Source: Spirogloea muscicola (lineage: Eukaryota; Streptophyta; Zygnematophyceae; Spirogloeales; Spirogloeaceae). From it: a stretch of 34,627 nt of DNA. Both the position numbers and the translations under genes were made by a program. The stretch covers positions 270,723 through 305,349 of the forward strand of contig WELB01000056.1 of NCBI GenBank assembly GCA_009602725.1, given 5' to 3'. Positions 10,965 through 24,573 of the stretch are shown piece after piece (position 1 is the stretch's first letter; the number at the start of each line of letters is the position of its first letter). Under the pieces are notes generated by a model. It had not been told where the DNA came from and did no database searches. It worked only from the letters and a program-made list of their open reading frames with translations.

Positions 10965-11110
10965 CTGATTCTTGCCTGAACAATGTGTTGGCCGTGAATT
11001 TGCCACCCTTGCATGCGCACTGCGCGCGTTTTCGCTCACTTTCCGCTCGTTCGTCTCTTTCCTGGCCCCTTCAAGCTGTCTTTCCTGCTGTTTCGTGGGC
11101 TGGCCAATCA
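10965..11110 (+). repeat. Degenerate R1/R2 copy
   Basis: TGCCTGAACAATGTGTTGGC is the inverted R1 end as at 9702. It is followed by a decayed CGCGCGTTTTCGCTCACTTT, CTGGCCCCTTC and GGGCTGGCCAATCACAGCC, which correspond to the rest of R1 and the R2 hairpin in the order expected for one element read on the plus strand. Confidence 0.5.
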
Positions 11111-11209
11111 CAGCCGCCGCCCCCTTGTGGAAGAAGCTCGCCTGTTTCCCGCCGACGGTTGTTTGGTGGGGTTGGCGGCGTGGACGGAGGGAAGAGGAAA
11201 AAGGATCGT

Positions 11210-11345
11210 GTATTAGAAAGAAATGTAGGCCAAATGGCCAGGTACAAAGGCAAGCACATCTAAAAATCTACATAACCTACAGCAGATTGACCCGCTCAAT
11301 AACCACGGGTCAAAACATGAAGGTCACTACTCGATGCATGCACTC
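11210..11345 (-). pseudogene. Retroelement 3' end, second 3' UTR type
   Basis: The minus strand reads SSSDLHVLTRGY then a stop at 11296, the same ORF ending as fragment B. The downstream sequence (11295 to 11221, containing GGCCATTTGGCCTACATTT) matches the 3' flank of the copy at 29690-29815 rather than that of fragment B. It is a short, heavily 5'-truncated copy. Confidence 0.6.
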
Positions 11346-11492
11346 GATGCACTACTCGAAGAGGGGGTCGTGACGACGGGGCTGGCGTGCCACACCACCA
11401 CCCATCATCACCCATCGCCTGGCAGCGGCGCAGCAGGTGGGTTCTGGAAACCCAGCCCCGCCGCGCCCCGGGGCCGCCGCCGCCGCCGCCCC

Positions 11493-12783
11493 ATGACGGC
11501 GCGCCCGCCGCCGCTGCCGCCGCAGAAGCGCGAGGCCTTCCCGGACCTGGCGCCCATCCTCTGGCACTCCTGCGGCACCATTGCCGCGCTCCTCCAGGTC
11601 CGCTTCAGCCCCAGCTCGGGCGTGGGGCAGGCTGTGGCCCGTGCGCCGCCNGCCCTCGCCCTCCTCGCCGCGCCGACGCCGGCCGCCGTGCCCGCGTCCC
11701 CGCCCGCGCCCCGCCCCGCCGCCGCTTCCCATGGCAAGCCCGTCCGCACCGAATACGCCATCCACCGTGAGAGCCCATTCCCCCCGCGCCCACCAGCTCG
11801 TCGCCTTCTGCGCGCACGCACGCGCGGATCAGCATGTACGCCGGCTTATTGGGCGCCTAGGCTGCGCGCGCAGGCATGGTGGGCGATGGGCGGTGCCTCT
11901 TCCGAGCCGTCGTCCATGGCGCATGCCTCCGAAGCGGGCAGCCACCGCCTGGGGAGGCTCTGCAGCGCCAGATGGCCGACGAGCTGCGGATCAAGGTGCG
12001 AGACGACTCCCGCCCCTCGCATCACGATGTGCTATCTCTGCTGCTGCGCATCTGCCAGCCCAGCTCTCCCGGGCTCCAGCCGATCTTTTCTGAGCTGCCG
12101 AGCTGAGCCTGCTATGGCGGGCCGCACAGGTTGCCAAGGAATTTGTCAAGCGGAGGTCGGAGACCGAGTGGTGAGGCACATGATCGCCACATGCCTGGCC
12201 ACGTTCGCTCTTTTCTTGCACCTCCTTGGCGCCCGCATTTTCGGGGGCCCCACTCAATGTCATGGATCGTCAGCCCCCTCCGATGGTTGCATTGTCTGAC
12301 GTTGCCCTCTCCACCTATATTGCCGCAGGTTCTTAGAAGGCGACTTTGATGCTTACGTCCGAAACATACGAAGGCCCCATGCTTGGGGCAGGGGAGCCCG
12401 AGCTGCTGATGCTGTCGCACATACTGAGGTACAGTACTGCCAGGACCTGTGGGTGCTTACAAGTCATGCAGGGTGCATGCAGGGTATCCACTAAGGAAGA
12501 TTCTGCATGCCCGAATGCAGATGATGCCCCATGTACCCAGCTGCACATTGCTTGCACGCTTGCTGAGGGCGTCAAACTGCTCTGACAGGGTTCTGATGCC
12601 CTTGCGTGCAGATCCCCAATCAGTGTATACATACGGGAGCAGGAGGGTCTGATTGCAATTGCAGATTATGGCCAGGACTATCACCATAGTGATAAGGGCC
12701 CAATTACTGTCTTGTACAACGGCTGCAGTCATTACGACGCGGTGCACTTCTCATGTGACATAGAACCCCGCTCAAGACTTTAA
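11493..12783 (+). CDS. OTU-domain cysteine protease (deubiquitinase-like), one frameshift
   Basis: Exons: a first exon ending at 11766, then 11874-11995, 12130-12170, 12329-12428 and 12612-12783. The OTU catalytic Asp-Gly-x-Cys is GDGRCLFRAV. Then come GACLRSGQPPP, VAKEFVKRRSETEWFLEGDF, DAYVRNIRRPHAWG, EPELLMLSHILR, PISVYIREQEGLIAI and GCSHYDAVHF, which carries the catalytic His. This is the plant-type single OTU-domain layout. Members cleave ubiquitin or its chains. One extra A at about 12390 shifts the frame between HAWG and EPELL; both splice phases of that exon fit if it is ignored. The true start is unclear: the frame is open back to an ATG at 11493, through the undetermined base and the CNOT9-like exon, so a start downstream of a bad join is possible. 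Confidence 0.82.
11526..11597 (+). pseudogene. Orphan CNOT9/RCD1-like exon
   Basis: Twenty-four codons (KREAFPDLAPILWHSC then GTIAALLQ) match a highly conserved segment of CNOT9 (Caf40/RQCD1), the armadillo-repeat subunit of the CCR4-NOT deadenylase complex. The segment is bounded by CAG on the left and CAG|GTCCGC on the right, as an internal exon would be. The next CNOT9 segments (EIVNIYP, NRVCNALALLQ) were not found on either strand of the window. It could be an exon fragment moved here, or the end of a contig wrongly joined at the undetermined base 54 bases further on. Confidence 0.7.
11651..11651. other. Single undetermined base (n)
   Basis: An isolated n lies between the orphan CNOT9-like exon and the start of the OTU gene. 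It may be an ambiguous call or a contig join. Confidence 0.9.
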
Positions 12784-13337
12784 ACATTTCTAGGAGACAA
12801 CTGGTTGACCGCCAGACTTGAGCACAGCTGTCCGCACCCAAGCTCTTTTAGAAGGGCTTCAGAGGTTGCCTAGTGAGCAACTGCTACTGTCATCAAGTTC
12901 ATCTGGCAGTCACCTCACTTCCGTTGAACTTATTTGCAGGGTTGACCTCCCGCTCACAACCTCCACCTGCTTAGCACCCGCAGGTGCCACTTCTAAAGCC
13001 CCACTTTAAGCTCTCTCAAGGCAACTCATGAAGACCTCTGCACAGACCTCCCAATCGTGTCCGCTTTAAACTGTTCGATGCAGTCAGGTGGGTGTGCATA
13101 ATTCTGCAGCTTGCTAGCTAGCTATTGTCTCTGCGAGCGGTCAGATTGCACCTCTCCTGCTGGCATGACTGTACCTGCAAGTCAGTAGCCGACTAATTCA
13201 TGCTCCTCCCACATCTGATCACAGTAATGACGCCGGGATTGAATACATAAGTACACCATGTTTGAGTCTTCTGAGGTCGTTCTACTACACAGCCAGTATC
13301 AAGCTACCACTGCCCAAATGACCCGAGGGCTTGTTGC
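12784..13337. other. Convergent intergenic region
   Basis: This holds the 3' flanks of the OTU gene (+) and psbR (-). No conserved coding or repeat element was recognised. Confidence 0.5.
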
Positions 13338-14645
13338 CTACTGCCCAAATGAACTTGTGCTGTACACAAGGAAAGCGCCTCCGAGCAGCACGCTTGCCAA
13401 AAGTCCAGCCCACGCAGCAAGCCCAGCGTTTCCTGCACGGCACACCACGGGCAGCTTGAGGACCGCAAGCTTAAACAGCAGTAAGGCACCAGCTTGCCAC
13501 AATGTTGAATGGAACGAAATGAAGATTGGCAGCTGTGTGTGTCGAGCATGTTGTAGTCACCATAGGCGTAGCTGTCGCCACTCTTGGACCAGATCTCGGG
13601 TGTGTAGATGGGGCTGCACATTGTGCAGATCGTGCAATGTGAGGTAGAGCCCTCGAGGTTCAGCTGGATCACTGCTGACTAGGCACTATTCTGCGCAAAG
13701 CCTGCATGCTTGTGGTCCATGGATACGGGGAGTGGGAACATCGAGAGGAAGGGGGAGGAGAGGGGGCTTGGGGAGAAGGATGTGCAGTCTGGTCACCTGT
13801 ATCCGTCCACATTGGCACCATACTTCTTGGTGAACATGTACACGCCCTTGCCCTGTACACGCTAGCCTGCCGTGTCAGTGCTCGACTGTTGAGGAGTCGG
13901 CCCCCGGCCCCTCACCCTTTGCTAACTTCCGTACGGATGCCGACACGCCCAACTAGTCGTGAGCTGATACGATCTGTCAATAATTCTGCCAGCCTGCTTG
14001 CACAAGGAAAAGATGGTGCAAGTGTGCAGTGGGACAGCAGGGCTTGCCTTGGCCTTGCTGCCAGAGGCGTCTTTACCCGCCCGGAACTTGGTGTTGCCAG
14101 AGGGCCCTGTCACAAGAGTCACAACGAGGACAGATCAACGGCGAACCTCCACTGCTCCCGCCATTGACGCTTGTGCATGCAACACGCAAATGCCCCACAG
14201 CTATGGCGCGAAGAGCGTGCCGGCGACGCCTGCCAGCTGTGGAGGCTGTTCCCCATGTGAGGAGGCGGCTGGAGCTCTCGATCCCAGCATGAGCGCGCCA
14301 GGGAGCAGGTGAAGGCGTGGGGTTTCCTGCGACCGGAGGCCAAGCAAGGCCAGAGGGCGCAGGCACACATGCTGGCCTCGGCATGGCGCTCTGCCAGCGG
14401 TGTGCGCGGCGCAGGAGGTGATCTGGGCCGGATCAAGGGTGGCCGTGAGTCCAGGTGAAGGGCTGAGCATGGTGCACACCGTTGGGTGTCTTGGTGACGG
14501 TCTTCTTGCCGCCGCTGGCGGCGATGCGGAGAGGCCCGGGGCGCGCAGCGCGGGAGGAGGAGGGCGAGGAGCGGGTAGGAAGGGGGGAGCCCAGGAAGGC
14601 GGGGCTGGCGAGCGCGGAGGCGGTGGTGGCGGCGGCGGCGGCCAT
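13338..14645 (-). CDS. PSBR: Photosystem II 10 kDa subunit PsbR, chloroplast precursor
   Basis: Five exons (14480-14645, 14048-14106, 13797-13852, 13561-13613, 13338-13432) give 142 residues in phase. Residues 1 to about 43 are a Ser/Ala/Arg-rich plastid transit peptide, followed by IAASGGKKTVTKTPNG. The signature is KDASGSKAKGKGVY, KKYGANVDGYSPIYTPEIW and SKSGDSYAYG, with one C-terminal membrane segment (AGLLASVLLGGAFLVY) before STSSFGQ. PsbR is a nuclear-encoded PSII subunit at the lumenal side, important for oxygen-evolving complex assembly, notably PsbP binding. The ATG at 14645 is the only start giving a transit peptide. It is divergent from the M13 peptidase gene, with 66 bases between start codons. 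The second intron is GC-AG. Confidence 0.95.
13853..14047 (-). other. GC-AG intron in PSBR
   Basis: The exon ends AAG and the intron begins GCAAGC on the minus strand, identical at these nine bases to the PDHB GC-AG donor. The acceptor is TACAG before GGCAAGGGC. The join SKAK-GKGVY is the expected PsbR sequence; no nearby GT donor gives it. Confidence 0.82.
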
Positions 14646-14711
14646 GGCGGGCGGGGGCCGCGGCGGCGGCGGTGATCAGAGGGCGGGGGGGGTGGTCCGG
14701 GCAGTGAGACG
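14646..14711. promoter_or_regulatory. Short divergent gap between PSBR and the M13 peptidase gene
   Basis: Only 66 very GC-rich bases separate the start codons of two divergent genes. If genuine it must contain both 5' UTRs and a shared promoter; no TATA-like or other motif was recognised. The undetermined base at 14718 makes a missing upstream exon or a false join possible. Confidence 0.35.
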
Positions 14712-17700
14712 ATGCGGNGCAACATGGACGAGGCCGTGGAGCCCGGCGACGACTTCTACACATACGCCAATGGCGGCTGGCTGCGCGCCAACCCCGTGCC
14801 GCCGCAGTACGCGCAGTGGGGCACCTTCCAGGCACGCCCTCGCCCGCCGCCGCCGCCGCCGCCGCCGATAGCCATGCGGGCCGGCTCGTGCGAGCGGAGG
14901 GCCGCGTGAGCCAGAGAGCTGCTGAGCGCGAGCTCCGCAAAGTCGGCGGCGGCGGATCCTGCGCAGATTTTGGCGGAGAAGGGCCTGGAGACGGTGCGCG
15001 AGATCGTGGAGGTCGCCGCCGAGGGCGCCGCCGCCGGCCAGCCGGCGGCCGCCGAGAAGGCGCGCTGCCTCCCATCCCCTTGCATTCAAATTTCCGACTT
15101 CAGGATAACCGAATGTCGGCCGCTCGGCTGGCCGCCTTTCCTGTGCCTCTGCCGCGGACTGCAGTTGGCCCAAGGTTCAGGGTTTAGGATTCAGCTTCAA
15201 CTTCAATTGCTTCCCAACTCTTAGAAAACCCCTTACAGCCATTAACACAGCCCCAGCTTTAAATGCGTGCCAAATGGTGCTGATGAATTGCTGCCCTGGG
15301 GGTGTGGGGTCCCTCCTTGACGGCGGTACAGGTCGGGGACTTCTACTGCTGCGCTATAGACGTGGAGCGCATCGAGGCGGAGGGCTTGGCGCCGCTGGAG
15401 GGCCTCCTGCGCACCATTGACGGCAACGCCGCCAGCCGCCCCGCCCTCCTCGCGCTCCTGCACAAGAAGGTGGCTGCTGCTGGCCGTGCCGCCCGAACAA
15501 CGTCTCCTCAACCCCAAACCCTGTACCTTAAATCCCAAGCCTCTATCTCTATGTCATTGGCTGCTTAGTGAGCTGCTTGATGACAACGTCAAAGATACGT
15601 TTCGCTTGGCAGCAGTAGAGCTGACGATAACGATGGCGGTTGGTTGGCGTGGCGGCGGCGCTTGCAGCTCTTTGGGCCTGGGTTCTTCGGCCGGCCGCAG
15701 CCGCTCTTCTCCATCTCCGATGGGCCCGACTCCAAGCGCAGCTCCTGGAGCATTCTCCAGCTCAACGCCGACGGCCTCGGCCTGCCCGACCACGACTACT
15801 ACTTCGCCGACGAGAAGGCCTCCATCCGCGAGCAGTACGCTGCACACCTCGAGAAGATCTTCAGGCTGCTCGGCGACGACGAGGATGCTGCCAAGGTGCA
15901 CATTGTAGCAGCCTGCGGTGCAGCACCTAATTGCCGAGCAGCACCGCCCGACGATATACAATGTGATGGAGTTTTGAGCCTGATTATGATTAAGACGATG
16001 AGCTCGGCTAGTGGGACTTGCTCCTGTGCAGGAGAACGCAACAGGTGTGTTTTCATTCGAGACGGAGCTGGCGCGCAACCACCTGACAAAGGTGGAGCGG
16101 CGGGATCAGGACCGCGTGTACAACAAGCGCACGCCGGCCGAGCTCGCGGAGCTCAGCCCCAATTTTGAGTTTGCCGCTTACTTCAGGTACTCATGACAAC
16201 CTTGGTCTCTCTGCCATATACCACACTCCTTGAGCCACGGGCAGTCCGAGGTAGTACCTTGTATGCTTAGCTCCTTACTTCCTCGCCTTTCATGAGAATC
16301 TCGGAGAGCGCTCAGCTCGACAGCTGGGCCCCTTGGTATTGGCAGGGAGCACGGTATAGACCCCACGGAGCTCAATGTGGAGCAGCCGGCATATATCTCG
16401 GCACTGGGGGAGGCGGTCAGCGAGCTGTCCGACGCAACTTGGCGCGCTTACCTGCGTTGGTTCCTCGTCCGGGGCACGTCTGAGCTGGTGATGAGCAGAG
16501 CCCCTCCCCCTTCCCATATAGCCAATACCCTTACAAATTTGGACCCATGGTTGCCATGTGAATGCTCATCGTGCGTTGCCTTGGGGATATATCTGTGCTT
16601 GACCTGTTGGATGTGACCCTTCTGAGCTCAACTTATGTCTGTACTAGACCTCTATAAGTTCCACATGCTGATCATTGAATCTGTCACCAATTGCAAGGCG
16701 ATTCTCATCAGGTTCTCTCTATTCGGCATGGCAATTGCGCAGCTCCCAGACGTGTTCGTGCGAGCAGACTTTTGATTTCTATGGTCGGGTCCTGACGGGG
16801 CAGCCCGAGATCAAGCCCCGCTGGAAGCGCACCCTCGCTGTGCTTGACAAGGCCCTAGGCGAGGCAGTCGGCGAGATGTACGTCCAGAAGGTGAGGGCCA
16901 GCATCGCGGCTCATCTTGCCCTCACTCCACATACTTGACCCTGTTGAGTACCTCGTCTGGTATCCAGTCTTTACTGGCAAAGCGGGGCTGTGTCAGGTAT
17001 TTCCGCCAGAGGCCAGGTCAAGGGCGATGGCGATCGTGGACTCAGTCACGGACGCGCTCCGGGAGCGGCTTCAGGAGCTGCCGTGGATGACTGAGGAGAC
17101 CAAGCGGCGGGCACTGGAGAAGCTGTCCACGTTCCGCGTGAAAATCGGGTACCCCGACAAATTCATTGACTACACTGATCTCCAGGTGGGCCAACATACA
17201 GTTCTGGCAGGAAAAGTGGTGTGTGCGCTGCGCTGGGCATCTGTCTCCTGTACAAGCTGATGCAGAAGAGCCTCAAGCACAGCGTTATCCGATGGATACC
17301 ACGAAGGCCTTGCCGACGACGCCTGTACAGCAAAGGATGTTGAGGTAGACAGCGCACTCTGGGGAGCGGCGATGATTGGATGTCCGAATGGTGCTCAGGT
17401 GAAGGGCCTGTCGTATGTGGAGATGGGAATGGCAGGCAGCAGCTTCCACTTGGCGCGATGCCTGGCACGGATCGACAGGCCGGTCGATCGCTCGCGGTGG
17501 CTTATGACGCCGCAGACGGTGAACGCGTACTACCACCCCAAGCTCAACGAGATCGTCTTCCCAGCTGCCATCCTGCAGTTCCCATTCTTCGACCCAACAT
17601 CAGACGACGCCGTCAATTACGGCGCCATGGGCACGGTCGTGGGGCATGAGATGACACATGGTGGGCGCTGCCGCCAGATACCTGTTGCCCGCCGGAGATG

Positions 17701-19003
17701 CACAAGTCGATGACACTGCTGCCATCTACAGCGTGCAACTTTGGGCCATGACTGTTGCACAGAATAAGCTCTGGCCAGTTGTCGCAGTCAATTCCTGCAT
17801 TTGTTGTCTTTGCTGTCCATTCCAATTCGATGATCTGCGCAATCATCAGATCCTTACTGGTGCAAATTAGTGGCACCTCACTATCACCGTGCTCATGTTG
17901 CATTCTAATGGCTCCATCTATGCTCCATACTGCAGGTTACGATGACCAGGGGCGCAAATTTGACGCAGAGGTGAGCTCCTAAGCTAAGAATTGAGACGGG
18001 TTGACAGGGCTGGTGTTGCTGTGCTTGCATTTCATAGAGCTACTGAAGCTATGCAGTCCATTGCCCATCTTGCAATCTTGCAAGCTTCGTGTGGCGTATC
18101 AACCTCATTGGTATGTAGACCTCACGGCCTGTGTGGCAATATGGTTGGCAGGGTAACCTCCAGGACTGGTGGCAGCCGGAGGACGCCGCCGAGTTTAAGG
18201 GACGTGCACAGGTGATCCAGGACCAGTTCTCGGCGTACATTGTGCACGGGCACAACGTCAATGGCGACCTGACACAAGGTGAGAACATTGCCGACCTTGG
18301 CGGCGTGAAGCTGGCCTTTGCTGCTTTCCAGAAGTCCAGAAAGGTGCGTAAAGAGCGCTCCATGTGCTTAGAAGATAAGTGGATGCTCTAGACGAGGCCA
18401 TAGATGCTCAGGAAATGGCACACGCAGTGGTCCTGACTGTAGAATGTGTGACAAATACATTGCTTCTTTTGTACATTGCTTCTTTTCCCTGATACTTGTC
18501 AGTCATCATGTTACACTTCCAGTAGTGACAGCCTGCAGTGACTCCTGTCATCTTGCGTCGCAAGCTGCTGCTGAAGTCAAGGGCACTGTGCAGGCGAAAG
18601 GCACAATGGAGGTCAGCGCGCCAGCCAATGGCAAGGAGGCCGAGGAGGTTGAGGGCAGGAGCTTTACTCCCGAGCAGCGCTTTTTCCTTTCGGTGGCACA
18701 GATCTGGCGTTGCAACACGCGTGAGGCAGAGGCTCTGCGGCGCCTTACCATCGACCCCCACGCACCTCCGCCCTTGCGCTGCAACGGTTAGCGAAGCGCT
18801 CTAGCCCATGTCCTGAAGCTCTTGTGCCAGTTGCCATATCAGGGTCACAAAGGCGTCAGAACATCCAGGAAGGATGAGTGATTGGTTCTGCGGTCGTGTG
18901 CTCAGGTCCGCTTTCCAACATCGACGATTTTCTGACTGCGTTTGACATCAAGGAGGGCGACCCCATGTACCGCAGCGGAGACCTGCGTGTTGACATTTGG
19001 TGA
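14712..19003 (+). CDS. M13-family zinc metallopeptidase (neprilysin/PepO-like)
   Basis: Thirteen exons: 14712-14831, 14967-15059, 15332-15469, 15668-15895, 16032-16186, 16346-16487, 16743-16890, 16997-17185, 17399-17660, 17936-17970, 18152-18343, 18594-18786 and 18906-19003, about 663 residues. It has the M13 N-terminal DDFYTYANGGWL, GLGLPDHDYYF, NAYYHP substrate-binding motif, the zinc site HEMTH (about residues 487-491, Glu488 catalytic), DDQGRKFD, the third zinc ligand in GENIADLGG (Glu about 547), and a terminal VDIW. M13 enzymes cut short peptides. No signal peptide or membrane anchor is seen, as in soluble bacterial PepO types, but the start adjoins an undetermined base (codon 3), so a 5' exon may be missing. 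Exon 7 needs one T removed from a TTTT run at 16770-16773 (VRADF-DFYG). Introns 1 and 2 use GC donors. Confidence 0.9.
14718..14718. other. Single undetermined base (n) at the M13 gene start
   Basis: The n falls in the third codon of the M13 reading frame (ATG CGG nGC AAC ATG). If it marks a contig join, the real 5' part of the M13 gene may lie elsewhere and the in-frame ATG at 14724 may be internal. Confidence 0.9.
14832..14966 (+). other. Probable GC-AG intron, M13 gene intron 1
   Basis: The exon ends GGCACCTTCCAG and the intron starts GCACGC; the acceptor is GCGCAG at 14961-14966. The join WGTFQ-ILAEKGLETVREI matches the M13 pattern and is in phase. The next GT downstream would add a polyproline tract and be out of phase. 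Confidence 0.68.
15060..15331 (+). other. Probable GC-AG intron, M13 gene intron 2
   Basis: The exon ends GCCGAGAAG and the intron starts GCGCGC, a poor match to the extended GC donor consensus. The acceptor is GTACAG. The join AAEK-VGDFYCCAID is the conserved M13 sequence and in phase; the first downstream GT (15115) is out of phase. Confidence 0.65.
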
Positions 19004-20292
19004 TTGCAATGGCTCTGTGGCAATGTCACTACCAACGCTGCTGTGGCACAGGAACTTTTCAAGGTCCTTGCAATTGAAGAAAACAGTTGCTCCGTCCACT
19101 TGACCCTGATGTGCTTTACCTATTTTAGTGTCTGCTGCAAATCGTGTACGTACATGTTGCAAATGCTGGAGCCACAAGAGCGGATAGGGTTGACCTCCTC
19201 ATGCAATACGGCCAACAACAGTAACCAATAGCTACTTGATACAGCCATGCAGCCTTACACGTATATAGACCTCATTCATTATTTTCCTCGGATGTATTAG
19301 ACAGGGTGACGACTTTGATTGAAATTTGAGAGCATATTGGCCCCGCTGCTGGCATCGGGAACTATGTTATGGCTACGATCACACATGGCATCAACTCATT
19401 GATTAATGAGCTGGCCTGAAAGGTTCTTGAGTGAACAACTATAAGTTGGAACACTGCAATCTATCTTCCAAGTTGACGTAAGCTCGCAACATCTCAGAGG
19501 CTGCACATGCCTTCGCAGCATATGCACTATGGGGCAAGGCGGATATAGAAGTGGAACAAGTGGTCATAACCAGTAGCCTACTGGCAGCGGCTTCGTTGCA
19601 GAGGAGCAATGGCGGCTGCAGCCGATAGCGGCAAGGGCGCCGACGGCTGCAGATGCAGAGGCTGTAAGTCCTATGGCAGAAGGCAGCATGAGAGCGGCAG
19701 CAGCGCAGCCCAAGGAAACGGCGGCGGGGGCGGCAATGGCCGCAAGAAGAGGCGAAGCTTTGCCAACAGGGCGATGGCTGTGGAAGGCCAGCCCAAATGG
19801 TGTAGACAAGGTCCCAATGGGAGAAGGGCTCGCCCATAGAGGATAGGGGCTGAAAATTGGGCCAGAAAACGTCAACCATGCAGCTACGCAAGTGGCTACG
19901 TTAAATGGGTGCTCAGTATATGGGAAAAACCCCTGATAAACAGCTGCCCGTCAACCAGAGGTGCGGTCGAGTCCACATCCTTCATGTGGGCTGGCTTTCA
20001 CCAGCGCTGGGCCCAGTTAGGAGACGTGCTTTTTCACGACGGCGGTCACGGCCGAGTCGTTGAACATTTAGCCATTAGTAACGGGGCATTACTGTCGTTC
20101 TCGGCGCGGCCAGCGGAGCCCACACCGACTTCCTGCAGCCATATACAAGCCGTCGCTTTCCCGGCTTCGGAGCCACAGTCCTGTCATGGGCCACTGACGG
20201 CCGAGCCCGGCCATCGGCCGAGCGCGGCCATCAGCCGTGTGGCCATGCAGCGCCCGTCGCCGCGCAGCTCAGCCCAGCTCGCCCTCAGCCCA
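19004..20292. other. Intergenic region between M13 and TGS1 genes
   Basis: This holds the M13 3' flank and the TGS1 upstream region. No gene was recognised. The only structured element is an R2-type repeat at 19785-19860. The last 200 bases are GC-rich with repeated CGGCC/GGCCG words and may hold the TGS1 promoter. Confidence 0.45.
19785..19860 (-). repeat. R2 repeat copy
   Basis: It contains GAAGGCCAGCCCAAA, GACAAGGTCC, GGGCTCGCCCATAGAG and ATAGGGGCTG, the building blocks of R2 at 10629-10785 in a slightly changed order. Confidence 0.55.
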
Positions 20293-20300
20293 ATGCGGCG

Positions 20301-20304
<4 letters not shown>
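20293..20304 (+). CDS. Three-codon upstream ORF overlapping the TGS1 start
   Basis: ATGCGGCGATGA encodes Met-Arg-Arg-stop, and its stop overlaps the proposed TGS1 start codon in the ATGA arrangement. Scanning ribosomes would meet it first, so it could lower TGS1 translation or force reinitiation. It depends on the transcript starting upstream. Confidence 0.3.

Positions 20305-24573
<4,269 letters not shown>

Noticed and set aside
14860-14872. Polyproline extension of M13 exon 1 through (CCG)n to a GT donor
   Set aside because: It would put a proline run inside a conserved domain and is out of phase with the next exon.
14119-15075. Long minus-strand open frame across the PSBR start and M13 exons
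   Set aside because: Pro/Arg/Ala-rich shadow frame; the supported PSBR exons use a different frame and the M13 exons the other strand.
15174-15192. Telomere-like CAGGGTTTAGG, with CCCTAAA-like words near 15510 and 23305
   Set aside because: Single degenerate matches inside introns, not tandem arrays, so interstitial telomere repeats are not supported.
16768-16890. Alternative acceptor for M13 exon 7 that avoids the frameshift
   Set aside because: It keeps the frame but drops LPDVFVRAD, which matches the conserved M13 segment before DFYG; kept only as an alternative.
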